Shown here piece after piece: positions 1-7,454 of a DNA stretch of 64,000 bases (within the stretch, counting starts at the first letter, position 1; each line of letters begins with the position of its first letter). The stretch comes from Flammeovirga aprica JL-4. Lineage in GTDB: Bacteria; Bacteroidota; Bacteroidia; Cytophagales; Flammeovirgaceae. A model generated the notes under the pieces. That model saw only the letters and a list, made by a program, of their open reading frames with translations, made no database searches and was not told where the DNA came from. The DNA lies in contig NZ_JABANE010000051.1 in the NCBI RefSeq assembly GCF_012844305.1, positions 1-64,000 of the forward strand, in the 5' to 3' direction. The position numbers and the translations under genes were made by a program.

Positions 1-479
1 TTGACAAGCTTTTTATCTCCTTTGGCTCTACCTTGACTGCCAGCGTCATACCCACCTACAGCAAACTCATCGACCTCAACATACCCCTTCAAAGGATGCT
101 GTAAACTACTTTGCATAGCATATTGCACTTTACGTCTGAAATTTAAACAGCTTTGATAACTCAAGGACAGTTTCTCACTTAAAGTTAAAGTGGACATGCC
201 TTTCTTATCACAACTAACTTTAAATATGAATTCAAAAGCAGTTAGAATTGAAAATTTCAGCTTATGAAATAGGGTATGAGCCGTAACAGACTCATCATAT
301 TTACACTTTTGACAACGTCTGGAATGTAACTTTTTACCTTTCATATATTTTGTATGTTCACATTTCCTACATTTGTAATGATCACTCCACTTTAGTGTCG
401 ATAAATATTCAAGACAATCTTCTTCTTTTTGAAATGTTGAATAAAATGTTCTATCGTCAAAACCTTCAAAATTGATCAT
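1..479 (-). CDS. IS1595/ISXO2-like transposase, N-terminal part (runs off left edge)
   Basis: An open frame on the minus strand begins with ATG at 479 and is still open at base 1, giving about 159 residues. The N-terminus carries a zinc ribbon with two CxxC pairs (CRKC about residue 35 and CQKC about residue 53), followed by a helical region and the phrase YVEVDEFAVGGYDAG. In IS1595-family (ISXO2-like) transposases this last motif holds the first catalytic Asp of the DDE domain. The rest of the catalytic domain and the far end of the element lie outside the window, so it is unclear whether the copy is intact. No frameshift is visible in the part present. It would catalyse cut-and-paste movement of its own element. 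Confidence 0.85.
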   Translation of the reverse strand, partial: MINFEGFDDRTFYSTFQKEEDCLEYLSTLKWSDHYKCRKCEHTKYMKGKKLHSRRCQKCKYDESVTAHTLFHKLKFSILTAFEFIFKVSCDKKGMSTLTLSEKLSLSYQSCLNFRRKVQYAMQSSLQHPLKGYVEVDEFAVGGYDAGSQGRAKGDKKLV

Positions 480-901
480 AATACATCTGGTTGTTTGGTT
501 ACTTTTACACTAATGTAAATCAGTTAACCGTAACAGAAGTACGTTTTACTATTTAGGGCGATCTAAGTTTAGATACCTAATAAATAATAAAGATACACTC
601 TTATGTTTCAGCATAGGAAAGTAGCTTTATTTTATCAAAAAACAAAAGATTTAATCACCCCATTTCGAACGTTTTTCAAGGTCAGTTCTCAATTAAATCC
701 AGTTGAATAAATACCTGTATCAAGGTTCAGAGAAACTTTTCACTGACTGTGCTTTATTATCAACAGCTTGACTTTTTTACTTGTTTTTTGTGTACTATTC
801 TCCCAATAATTGGAGTGATTTTTGACCCGAAAAGCGAAATGCTTATCAACGTTTTTTAAATATCAATTTAATACTTCACGAAATACTAAACTACGTAAAT
901 T
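480..901. other. Intergenic region upstream of transposase, with hairpin
   Basis: No convincing gene is present. A hairpin just upstream of the transposase start (497-529) has arms TTTACA/TGTAAA around CTAA, flanked by GGTTA/TAACC. A second short palindrome ATCTAA-GT-TTAGAT lies at 561-574. One terminal inverted repeat of the insertion element should be in this stretch, but the other end is outside the window, so it cannot be assigned. Confidence 0.5.
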
Positions 902-1411
902 ATGTTAGAAAAAGAGGATTATAGCGAGCTAATCAAACACATTAAAGAAGGGCGAAAAGTCAAATTATCATCTTCAAGAATTCTTTTCGGAAGAATATTC
1001 ACAATCATCATTACCACCTTCGTTATTGCTTTATGCAGCTTATACATTGTCAATCATTTGGATGAAGCCATTCACGTACCTTTAATCACGGTCAGTTTCT
1101 GCCTTCTGCTTATATTTTTAGTGCTTAAGATTTCATCGTTTGAAATTGAAAATCACAAAATCATTGTTAAAAATGGCTTTGGTAAAAAAGAATTCAAACC
1201 CGAAGAAATTTTCACTGCCAAATGCTTCAGCTTCGCTCTTGCAGATCCCTTTAAACAGTCCTATTACACAAAATTAGAGTTTAAGAAAGACGGTAAATTC
1301 AGTACTTTTTATATCCTCAATATTTCAACTGCGTCTGATGGATTTATCGAGTTCCCTGATATTCTATATATGAAAATCAAAAACATGTATACTGAAAAAA
1401 CAGATGCATAA
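902..1411 (+). CDS. Small two-helix membrane protein of unknown function (possible PH-like domain)
   Basis: The 169-residue protein has two predicted membrane helices at about residues 31-50 and 60-77, then a soluble beta-rich part starting FEIENHKIIVKNGFGKKEF. A helix pair followed by such a region resembles bacterial PH-domain (bPH2-like) membrane proteins, but the match is only by general shape. The first ATG follows an A-rich sequence, as is usual in this phylum. It stands alone between the insertion element and a convergent lipoprotein gene, separated from the latter by a hairpin. I do not recognise the family and assign no function. Confidence 0.7.
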   Translation: MLEKEDYSELIKHIKEGRKVKLSSSRILFGRIFTIIITTFVIALCSLYIVNHLDEAIHVPLITVSFCLLLIFLVLKISSFEIENHKIIVKNGFGKKEFKPEEIFTAKCFSFALADPFKQSYYTKLEFKKDGKFSTFYILNISTASDGFIEFPDILYMKIKNMYTEKTDA

Positions 1412-1467
1412 CATGAAGCTTTCATAGTGGCAGTTTATCCACTTTGACTTTTATGCTGCAAAAAAAG

Positions 1468-1509
1468 GGATAAAAATAGCATGCACCATGGTTAAAACTA
1501 TGGTGCATG
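1468..1509 (-). terminator. Hairpin terminator between convergent genes
   Basis: The arms CATGCACCATGGTT (1480-1493) and AACTATGGTGCATG (1496-1509) are nearly complementary. Read on the minus strand the stem is followed by CTATTTTTAT, fitting termination of the lipoprotein gene to the right. It may also stop the plus-strand gene on its left. Confidence 0.65.
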
Positions 1510-1520
1510 AAACCTCCCGT

Positions 1521-2162
1521 TTAATTCATTCTGGAAGGAACGATATTCAAGTTCAGTTTTTCACCGCTTTCCAATGTCATCTCTAAATTAAATTCCTCGG
1601 GGAAAATACCTTTATCAATAGTAAGAATGATTCTTGCTGTAGGTGCCCCTGTTAAAAATGGAATATCTTTCTGGTTCTTTATCGCTTCTGAAATATTGTA
1701 TTTTTGGTAAGGCCGCTCAGGAATAACTTTGAAAAGGGCAGACAATTCATCACCTGCTTGAATTGAATTAAATTCAACGGGAGCTTTGATGGAAATATTT
1801 TTTATCGTGTCAACACTTGCGAAAATAGGTCCCGGAGAAGCATAAGCACTTTGAAAAAATGAAAATGTACTTCGCTGTGAAGTTGTTCCTGCATTGTTGA
1901 TCTCACTTGATTGCACTAGAAGTAAAATGGTTTTATCGCCTTCAGCAGTCGTGTCTCCATCAAAATGAAACGTAGAGTCAGAATCGATTGCTTTTAGCAC
2001 ACCTACCTGATAAGTCATGGATTCAACTTTAGTTGTTACTTGCCATATTTCTCCTCCTGAACATGAAGGCTCATCTTTTAAACTACATGAAACTGAAATG
2101 AAGATAAAAGTACAAATGATCAAGACTGACTTGAAGAGTGCAGAGGAATAGATTGTTCTCAT
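1521..2162 (-). CDS. Lipoprotein of unknown function
   Basis: The 213-residue product begins with a type II signal peptide: a hydrophobic core and lipobox ending at Cys26 (ISVSC), followed by SLKDEPSC. The mature part is predicted mostly beta and has no motif I recognise. The phrase SIKAPVEFNSIQAGDELSAL and the general pattern suggest an extracytoplasmic beta-sandwich, but this is weak. It is likely anchored in the outer or inner membrane facing the periplasm. It is a single-gene unit, convergent with the membrane protein on the left and divergent from the barrel cluster on the right. Confidence 0.7.
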   Translation of the reverse strand: MRTIYSSALFKSVLIICTFIFISVSCSLKDEPSCSGGEIWQVTTKVESMTYQVGVLKAIDSDSTFHFDGDTTAEGDKTILLLVQSSEINNAGTTSQRSTFSFFQSAYASPGPIFASVDTIKNISIKAPVEFNSIQAGDELSALFKVIPERPYQKYNISEAIKNQKDIPFLTGAPTARIILTIDKGIFPEEFNLEMTLESGEKLNLNIVPSRMN

Positions 2163-2410
2163 GATATAATTAGTATTAAGTTTTTATGTATTACAATAAG
2201 GACAAATAACTTCGGTTAAAGGACAAAGAAAAAGTTTTTTTGAGAAATAAGAATAGACTTTCATCAAAAGTACTTGATTATAAGGGTATTTACCATAAAC
2301 ACCTATTAAATTTCAATTTTGTTTAACCTAAAACAAAATAACACCGTATCAATATACTGTAATCAAAAACACTATAAATTTAAAAACCTATATTACTTTA
2401 TTTAATTGTT

Positions 2411-2942
2411 ATGAAAAACATGTATAAAATCATTGCTACAGTATTATTCTTTACCATTTCTACTTTCGGATTTGCCCAAGACAACCCACAACAATCTACT
2501 GGCAATGGTGGTCACTATCAAGGCACTGGCTCATTAAATGTGGGCATCGGTGTAGGTTTCAATCATGGTGCTGGAGGAATCAACGCTGATTATGAGTTTC
2601 TACAAATGGGACAAGATTTCACTATGGCAGCCGCTGTTTCTTATTACGGTTGGGACACTGGTTATTCTAAGCATAATACAATTGGATTAGGTGTTAGATT
2701 TAGATGGTATGCTGACAGAGTTTTAGGCATTACATCTAATAAATGGGATGTATTTGCAAGTGGTGATGTTGGATTCGGCATTACAAACTCCAGTTATTAC
2801 GGAGAAACTCACGGAGGCAATAATGTATCTCCTAATTTACTGGGGATTGGGGATTGGTACTAAATTCCATATCAGTGAAAAAATTGGTCTTCATGCCATT
2901 GTTGGTACAGGTGCACAGTTTGGTGTAACTTTCGGCCTGTAA
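2411..2942 (+). pseudogene. Small secreted beta-barrel-like protein, disrupted by a one-base frameshift
   Basis: The gene starts at ATG 2411 with a signal peptide (residues 1-22, ending GFAQ) and follows the intact paralogs at 3798 and 4595 closely, including RFRWYADRVLGI and KWDVFASGDVGF. After LLGIG the frame runs into TAA at 2861. The missing end, FHISEKIGLHAIVGTGAQFG to the stop at 2942, is encoded one frame over. One extra G, most simply in the GGGG tract at 2849-2852, explains the break: removing it gives LGIGIGTKFHIS, matching LGIGIGGKFHIN in the paralog. The total length of 532 bases is 3n+1. It could be a real lesion, a phase-variable tract or a sequencing error. The intact product would be an outer-membrane or secreted barrel of about 176 residues. 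Confidence 0.85.
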
Positions 2943-2968
2943 GCACTTCAATCTGAAAAGGTTAGTTC

Positions 2969-2995
2969 AAGGTACTCTGTTCATCGGGGTACCTT
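2969..2995 (+). terminator. Possible weak hairpin terminator
   Basis: AAGGTAC (2969-2975) pairs with GTACCTT (2989-2995) after the end of the broken barrel gene. The following run is only weakly T-rich, so termination would be inefficient. Confidence 0.35.
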
Positions 2996-3082
2996 TACTT
3001 ATGTTATCCAAAAATTCCTTTCCAATTAACAAGCGTTCGAAATATTGATTTTCATTAAGCGACAAAGCAAACTGCTAAAACA

Positions 3083-3090
3083 TATCTTTG
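3083..3090 (+). promoter_or_regulatory. Candidate -7 element TATCTTTG
   Basis: TATCTTTG matches the Bacteroidota -7 consensus TAnnTTTG and lies 32 bases before the ATG at 3122. No good TTTG -33 box is seen at the usual spacing, so the call rests on one element. Confidence 0.4.
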
Positions 3091-3121
3091 TTGGATTAAT
3101 TATCAACAAATTAATTCAACA

Positions 3122-3661
3122 ATGACCAAACGATTTATTTTTTCAATTGTATTGCTAATTACTGTTCTGTTTTCTTTAGAAAGTACTGCTCAAAATACAA
3201 AACGCAGGACATCAAGCAATTATTCAAATGGATCAAAATTCTACCTTAATACAGGTGTAGGCGTCAACACAAGAGGTGTTCCCTTTTATATAGGCCTGGA
3301 TTACAATGGTGTTCATCCCGACATCTCAATTGGTGGCAGTTTTGGTATTCATAATTACAAGCATTACCACAAAAATCATTATCGTGGCCATAGAGCATGG
3401 AATTTATCATTTAATGGTAACTACCACTTCAATAGAATAATGAACATTCCTAACAATTTTGATTTTTATGCGGGTGCAAATATTGGCCTTTACAGCTACA
3501 GTGACAGGCATGATTACCCTATTGACAATTGGTCTTACATCCGCATGGGACTACAAATAGGTGGACGATGGTTTATCAATGACACCATTGGTCTGAATCT
3601 TCAGTTTGGTGGGGGTACTCAATACAGTGGTGCTAACTTTGGGTTGACTTTTAGGTTGTAA
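3122..3661 (+). CDS. Secreted beta-barrel-like protein, divergent member of the tandem cluster
   Basis: The 179-residue protein has a signal peptide (residues 1-24, ending STAQ) and a mature region of alternating aromatic and glycine residues typical of a small outer-membrane barrel, ending GANFGLTFRL. The C-terminal pattern (GGRWFINDTIGLNLQFGGGT, then FG.TF.L) parallels GGKFHINDKISLQAIIG in the neighbours, suggesting distant relationship. It lacks their WYADRV segment and is unusually rich in His, Tyr and Asn (HNYKHYHKNHYRGH). Its own -7 element suggests separate transcription. Substrate and function are unknown. Confidence 0.75.
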   Translation: MTKRFIFSIVLLITVLFSLESTAQNTKRRTSSNYSNGSKFYLNTGVGVNTRGVPFYIGLDYNGVHPDISIGGSFGIHNYKHYHKNHYRGHRAWNLSFNGNYHFNRIMNIPNNFDFYAGANIGLYSYSDRHDYPIDNWSYIRMGLQIGGRWFINDTIGLNLQFGGGTQYSGANFGLTFRL

Positions 3662-3797
3662 TATTGTTTACAGTGAATTTTTTTTCATTAGATTTGAATA
3701 AAATATTTTGTTACGAGCTTTATGAATACATTCTATCCTATGAAAGCACTTCCTAATTCGTAACACATTAACTCAATTTTTTATTCTAAACATACAA

Positions 3798-4310
3798 ATG
3801 AAAAAGTCAATTCAACTACTAGTCACTCTAGTATTAGTAACATTTTCAAGTTCCGTTTTCGCTCAAAACAGTGCTGATTTTAGAGGTCCTAACACTTTAA
3901 ACGTGGGTATTATCTCTCATTTGGGTGTGGGTTCTCTTGGTGTACAAGCTGATTACGAAATCGCACAATTAGGACAAGATTTTACAATTGGTGCTTCGGC
4001 TTACTATCAAGGTTGGTCAGATACACATTACAATTACAGCTATTTTGGTGTAGGTGCAAGAGTAAGATGGTATGCTGATCGTGTACTTGGTATTACTGAT
4101 AACAGATGGGATGTTTTTGCAAGTGGTGATCTTGGTTTTAGATTTGGTAACGCCAGCGGAAAAGGAGATTTAAGCAATGTAAGTTCTAGTACTGTCAACC
4201 CTCTTTACTTGGGTATTGGTATTGGTGGTAAATTCCACATCAATGATAAAATAAGCTTACAAGCTATTATTGGATCAGGTGCACAGTTTGGTGTAGCTTT
4301 CCAATTATAA
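3798..4310 (+). CDS. Small secreted beta-barrel-like protein (paralog 3 of tandem cluster)
   Basis: The 170-residue protein has a signal peptide (residues 1-22, ending VFAQ) and glycine/aromatic-rich beta strands. It shares with its neighbours the blocks NTLNVGI, QADYE, GVGARVRWYADRVLGI, RWDVFASGDLGF and LGIGIGGKFHINDKISLQAI, ending GAQFGVAFQL. The terminal aromatic-x-Leu is usual in outer-membrane barrels. It is the complete version against which the broken copy at 2411 can be judged. A strong terminator follows at 4358-4388, so it appears to end a transcription unit. The role is unknown; the OmpW/OmpA-barrel or PorT-like outer-membrane-protein groups are possible homes. Confidence 0.8.
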   Translation: MKKSIQLLVTLVLVTFSSSVFAQNSADFRGPNTLNVGIISHLGVGSLGVQADYEIAQLGQDFTIGASAYYQGWSDTHYNYSYFGVGARVRWYADRVLGITDNRWDVFASGDLGFRFGNASGKGDLSNVSSSTVNPLYLGIGIGGKFHINDKISLQAIIGSGAQFGVAFQL

Positions 4311-4357
4311 GATTACATCCTGCCCAACAAGCAGATATATTGATGAGCTTAAAGAGG

Positions 4358-4388
4358 AGCAGTTCAAGAGATTGAGCTGCTTTTTTTA
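4358..4388 (+). terminator. Rho-independent terminator
   Basis: Stem AGCAGTTCAA (4358-4367) / TTGAGCTGCT (4372-4381) with a 4-base loop and one G-U pair is followed by a run of seven further T residues. Confidence 0.8.
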
Positions 4389-4594
4389 TTGTTCTTTTTC
4401 AAGAAAAAAAGGCAGTGAAATAAGAAAATCACATAAATATTCACGCATCAAAAAGGAAATATTTAGTTTTAGTAGCACATATTGATATGCCCTTGACATG
4501 TTTCATTAAAAAGGAAATATCAACGATTGTAACTTGGTCATCAAATAGTACTGATGACCAGATAAATGACACTAATAACTCATTACCTTTAAAT

Positions 4595-5065
4595 ATGAAA
4601 AAACTATTTCTTTTTCTTTTTACAATTATTTCTTTTTGTATGGTAAACACTGCTCTAGCTCAAAGTGGCGGAGGTGATTACAAAGGGCCTGGCAACCTGA
4701 ACATCGGTTTAACTTCCGGATTCAGTGATTATGGCCTAGGTGTACAAGCAGATTATGAATTTAACCTTGCAAGAGACTTCACTGTAGGCCCGTCAGTCGG
4801 ACTTCAGACCTGGGACAATGCAGGTAAAACAGGTACATCTATCGGGGTGGGTGCCCGTTTTAGATGGTATGCAGATCGTGTATTTAACCTCACACACCCT
4901 AAATGGGATGTTTTTGCGAATGGTGATATTGGTTTCAATATCAATAGTTTCAACAGCTTATGGTGGGGAATTGGTATTGGTGGAAAATTCCATATCAGCG
5001 ACGGTTTCGGCTTGCAAGCTATTATTGGCTCAGGTGCACAAATAGGTGTGCATTTCCAGCTTTAA
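4595..5065 (+). CDS. Small secreted beta-barrel-like protein (paralog 4 of tandem cluster)
   Basis: The start is placed at ATG 4595, because MKKLFLFLFTIISFC begins a standard signal peptide there; the open frame extends upstream to 4487, but that extension is hydrophilic and has no signal features. The 156-residue product contains NLNIGLTSGF, VQADYEFN, GVGARFRWYADRVFNL, KWDVFANGDIGF and GIGIGGKFHISDGFGLQAI, ending IGVHFQL. It is clearly paralogous to the genes at 2411 and 3798. It has shorter central loops than the others. It is followed by a terminator. Function is unknown; outer-membrane location is inferred from the signal peptide and strand pattern. Confidence 0.8.
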   Translation: MKKLFLFLFTIISFCMVNTALAQSGGGDYKGPGNLNIGLTSGFSDYGLGVQADYEFNLARDFTVGPSVGLQTWDNAGKTGTSIGVGARFRWYADRVFNLTHPKWDVFANGDIGFNINSFNSLWWGIGIGGKFHISDGFGLQAIIGSGAQIGVHFQL

Positions 5066-5090
5066 AAAATATTTACACCCCAAACACAAG

Positions 5091-5122
5091 AAAAGCGGTC
5101 TCACAACATGAGCCGCTTTTTC
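5091..5122. terminator. Bidirectional hairpin terminator
   Basis: AAAAGCGGTCTCA (5091-5103) pairs with TGAGCCGCTTTT (5109-5120) with one bulged T. T runs on both strands fit termination of the barrel gene and of the convergent small gene. Confidence 0.8.
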
Positions 5123-5191
5123 TATGGCGTAAATTCTTATCCCCTAAGAACGTACTAATCATCTTTATTTTTAAATTACTGATCTCTTACT

Positions 5192-5434
5192 CTAACTAGC
5201 TTTTAAATAGCCTGTAAGGTTTGTTACATGAAAACCTGTGTGATATGCTTCCTCCTGCATCCATCCCTTCACTCTCACTGTAAATGCTCTTTCGGCATAT
5301 CCTTTTAAAATCTTTAAGCCTACGGGCTTTAAAATCAATTCTAATTGCTGTCCATCTACTGTATTCAATACCGCAAAGGCATTATTACCATTTTCATGAA
5401 CATTACTCAATATACCTCTTACAACAGTTTTCAT
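5192..5434 (-). CDS. Small hypothetical protein, 80 residues
   Basis: The compact protein (MKTVVRGILSNVHENGNNAF...) is predicted all-beta, with a pattern (VRGILSNV, FAVLNTVDGQQLELIL, FTVRVKGWMQEE) reminiscent of a small OB-like fold. No catalytic motif is seen. The plus-strand frame overlapping it at 5284-5487 has a poor composition, so the minus-strand reading is preferred. It has no signal peptide and is probably cytoplasmic. A -7-like element (TATGTTTG on the minus strand, 5459-5466) lies 25 bases upstream. Confidence 0.6.
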   Translation of the reverse strand: MKTVVRGILSNVHENGNNAFAVLNTVDGQQLELILKPVGLKILKGYAERAFTVRVKGWMQEEAYHTGFHVTNLTGYLKAS

Positions 5435-5458
5435 TTTTCCTTTTGTTATTGTATGCTA

Positions 5459-5466
5459 CAAACATA
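5459..5466 (-). promoter_or_regulatory. Candidate -7 element TATGTTTG
   Basis: It matches TAnnTTTG on the minus strand, 25 bases before the 80-residue gene. No correctly spaced -33 box is visible. Confidence 0.35.
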
Positions 5467-5572
5467 AACAATAAAATGTCAAAATAAAAAACATTGATAA
5501 TATTTTTAGCTTTTATTTTTATATAAGATGCTGAATCAATACGTTAACGCATTTATCATCTCTAATTTTTGA

Positions 5573-5610
5573 CAAAAAAATAACCATCAATGCTCTCACA
5601 TTGATGGTTA
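5573..5610 (-). terminator. Rho-independent terminator
   Basis: TAACCATCAATG (5581-5592) and CATTGATGGTTA (5599-5610) form a perfect 12-bp stem. On the minus strand it is followed by a run of T residues, ending the gene at 5636-5989. Confidence 0.85.
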
Positions 5611-5635
5611 TTTTAATCATATCTTAAATATGTTG

Positions 5636-5989
5636 CTATTTTTTAGAATGAAATACTGGACATCCTTCTGTATTAAAAACGCTTAATGCTCCATTAATTA
5701 GCTCTTCTGATGTGAAATGATTTCCATCACTAGCCATTCTTGTTTCCAGTAAATCAACAATGTTATCGATATACCCTTCTGCCACTGTTCTTGTAATATC
5801 AAGTGAATCCTCTCCAATTTGTTTTTTGAAGCGATCCAACTCTCCATCGACGAAAGTCATAAACAGTGAACGGATCTCTAACTTCGTACTTTCCAGTGAA
5901 GTAGAAATACGCTGACGGTGATAAGGGCAAAGGTTTGCTAAAACCTTTTGATTGAACATTTTGTTTAAAGAAGATTCTAGACGTTGCAT
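5636..5989 (-). CDS. Hypothetical helical protein, 117 residues
   Basis: The product is predicted mostly alpha-helical (LESSLNKMF, LEIRSLFMTFVDGELDRFKK, NIVDLLETRM) with two Cys residues (C21 and C109) and no signal peptide or membrane segment. I do not recognise the family. It is a monocistronic unit, with a -7-like element TAATTTTG (6022-6029) about 33 bases before the start and a strong terminator after the stop, which supports it as a real expressed gene. Confidence 0.65.
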   Translation of the reverse strand: MQRLESSLNKMFNQKVLANLCPYHRQRISTSLESTKLEIRSLFMTFVDGELDRFKKQIGEDSLDITRTVAEGYIDNIVDLLETRMASDGNHFTSEELINGALSVFNTEGCPVFHSKK

Positions 5990-6021
5990 ATAATTAGAAC
6001 TAGGTGCATTATCTCTCGGTA

Positions 6022-6029
6022 CAAAATTA
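6022..6029 (-). promoter_or_regulatory. Candidate -7 element TAATTTTG
   Basis: It is a minus-strand match to TAnnTTTG, 33 bases upstream of the 117-residue gene. No clear -33 TTG is found at standard spacing. Confidence 0.4.
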
Positions 6030-6147
6030 CAATTTTTCAGCTAAATCGCACTATTTTCCCAAAATGATTCGTTTTTATTTACATTAATTTACTGATTCCC
6101 ATAGCAATAAACAATTCAAATAACTTTTATCATATAATAAAATGACT

Positions 6148-6879
6148 CTAAATTAAATCTAAAATGCTATTGACTTTAATAGGTGCAGATTTGATAAACC
6201 CTTCTGCAAACTGTGCTCCTACCCTCTGTCCATACTCTCTTGCTCTTGCTTCTAAAAACTGCATAAACTGAGGTGTAGAGATAAATGTCTGTGGTTCGCC
6301 CGGTGCTGCATCAGCTCCTTCTCCCACGAAAAACTGAGAACCAAACGCTTTAATGGCTTCTACTTTTGTCTCCCACTCTTCTGTTACATCTACTACAAAA
6401 TCAGGCATCAAAAAGTTAGATTGAATCATATGAAAGACGTTTACAGGTCTCCAAGGCTCTTGTGACTTACCGTCTTCAAATGTTTCTACCTTTCTTAAAC
6501 CACTCATAAAACAGGCATCAACAACCAATTGAGCCCCTTTACCGTGATCAGGGTGGCGGTCTTCAGGTGCATTGGTAATGATAAGATCCGGCTTATATTT
6601 TCTTATGATTCTTGAAACTTCCTTTTGATGTTCTGCATCGTTTTTAAAGAAGAAGTCTGCAAACCCTAGGTTATCTCTAACCGCCAAGCCCATAATTTTT
6701 GAGGCCTTTTCGGCTTCTTGTATTCTTAATTCAGGAGTGCCTCTTGTTCCCATCTCACCTTTTGTAAGATCAACAATACCAACTTTTTTTCCTTCATTGA
6801 TGGCTTTCACTAATGTACCAGAACAGCTTAATTCTGCATCATCTGGATGGGCACAGATTACTAAGATATCTAATTTCAT
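6148..6879 (-). CDS. bshB1: Bacillithiol biosynthesis deacetylase BshB1
   Basis: BshB1 is a zinc-dependent LmbE/PIG-L-family deacetylase that removes the acetyl group from GlcNAc-malate, giving GlcN-malate, the second step of bacillithiol synthesis in the cytoplasm. The protein shows the family zinc/catalytic motif AHPDDAE near the N-terminus, TKGEMGTRGTPELR, and a second metal-site motif PEDRHPDHGKG. The start is set at the second Met (6879), directly before KLDILVICAHPDDAE, giving 243 residues, close to the family length; the seven-residue extension to 6900 lacks family similarity. The bacillithiol partner genes bshA and bshC are not in the window. Confidence 0.93.
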   Translation of the reverse strand: MKLDILVICAHPDDAELSCSGTLVKAINEGKKVGIVDLTKGEMGTRGTPELRIQEAEKASKIMGLAVRDNLGFADFFFKNDAEHQKEVSRIIRKYKPDLIITNAPEDRHPDHGKGAQLVVDACFMSGLRKVETFEDGKSQEPWRPVNVFHMIQSNFLMPDFVVDVTEEWETKVEAIKAFGSQFFVGEGADAAPGEPQTFISTPQFMQFLEARAREYGQRVGAQFAEGFIKSAPIKVNSILDLI

Positions 6880-6951
6880 TTTTTCTTGATTAATAAACAC
6901 CTTATTCCTTCTACAAGAAGTCAGAGTGTTTAAGTGGGTATGTTTTTTATA

Positions 6952-7386
6952 TTAACTAGAATGATCAGCAATGATCACCCATTTGTTGTCTATTTTTTTC
7001 CAAACTAAAGAAAAGTGACCTTGTAAGTCGTTTGTCTCACGTGACAAATGCCATTTTCCTACTACCAATGCCACATTCTCTGCTAAAAGTTCAGTCTCAA
7101 TTAATGTAAAGGTTAATTTTCCCATTGCTTTCACATCAGGATATCCTTTTTTATAATTGGCCAATGTTTGTTCCCAACCGTACGTCAAACCACTTTTACC
7201 TATAAACATCAACTTTTCTGATTCCCAGTAGCCAATCATAAATTGATCAAGATCTCCCGTATTCCAGGCTTTCTCTTGTGTTTTTAATACTTTATGGATT
7301 TGCTGTATTTCTTGTTCAGGGTTAGAGGTAGTCGTTTGGCATCCTATTAAGATCGAAAACAGGAAGAGGTAAATATATTTTATCAT
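6952..7386 (-). CDS. Lipoprotein with SnoaL/DUF4440-like (NTF2-fold) domain
   Basis: The 144-residue protein has a type II signal peptide with lipobox LIGC (Cys16) and then a cone-shaped NTF2-like domain: IHKVLKTQEKAWNTGDLDQF, FMIGYW, LTYGWEQTLANYKKGYPD, and HFSLVWKKIDNKWVIIADHSS at the end. This order is typical of DUF4440/SnoaL-like proteins, which bind small molecules in a pocket; most have no proven enzymatic role. The gene lies 72 bases upstream of bshB1 on the same strand, so the two may be cotranscribed, but no functional link is known. Confidence 0.8.
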   Translation of the reverse strand: MIKYIYLFLFSILIGCQTTTSNPEQEIQQIHKVLKTQEKAWNTGDLDQFMIGYWESEKLMFIGKSGLTYGWEQTLANYKKGYPDVKAMGKLTFTLIETELLAENVALVVGKWHLSRETNDLQGHFSLVWKKIDNKWVIIADHSS

Positions 7387-7405
7387 GTCAAAAAAATGTT
7401 TGCTT

Positions 7406-7445
7406 GAAAAAAAGACTGAGATTATTGATGTTACAATAATCTCAG
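7406..7445 (-). terminator. Rho-independent terminator after hflX
   Basis: CTGAGATTATTG (7416-7427) pairs perfectly with CAATAATCTCAG (7434-7445). On the minus strand the stem is followed by TCTTTTTTTC. Confidence 0.85.
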
Positions 7446-7454
7446 CATTCTTTT

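Noticed and set aside
2748-2942. Apparent separate 64-residue gene
   Set aside because: It is the out-of-frame tail of the broken barrel gene; its C-terminal part matches the paralogs and its N-terminal part does not.
4487-4594. Longer N-terminus for the barrel gene at 4595
   Set aside because: The extension lacks hydrophobic character and would bury the signal peptide.
5284-5487. Plus-strand frame opposite the 80-residue gene
   Set aside because: It is Leu/Tyr/Ser-rich without recognisable order, while the minus-strand frame has a plausible fold and an upstream -7 element.
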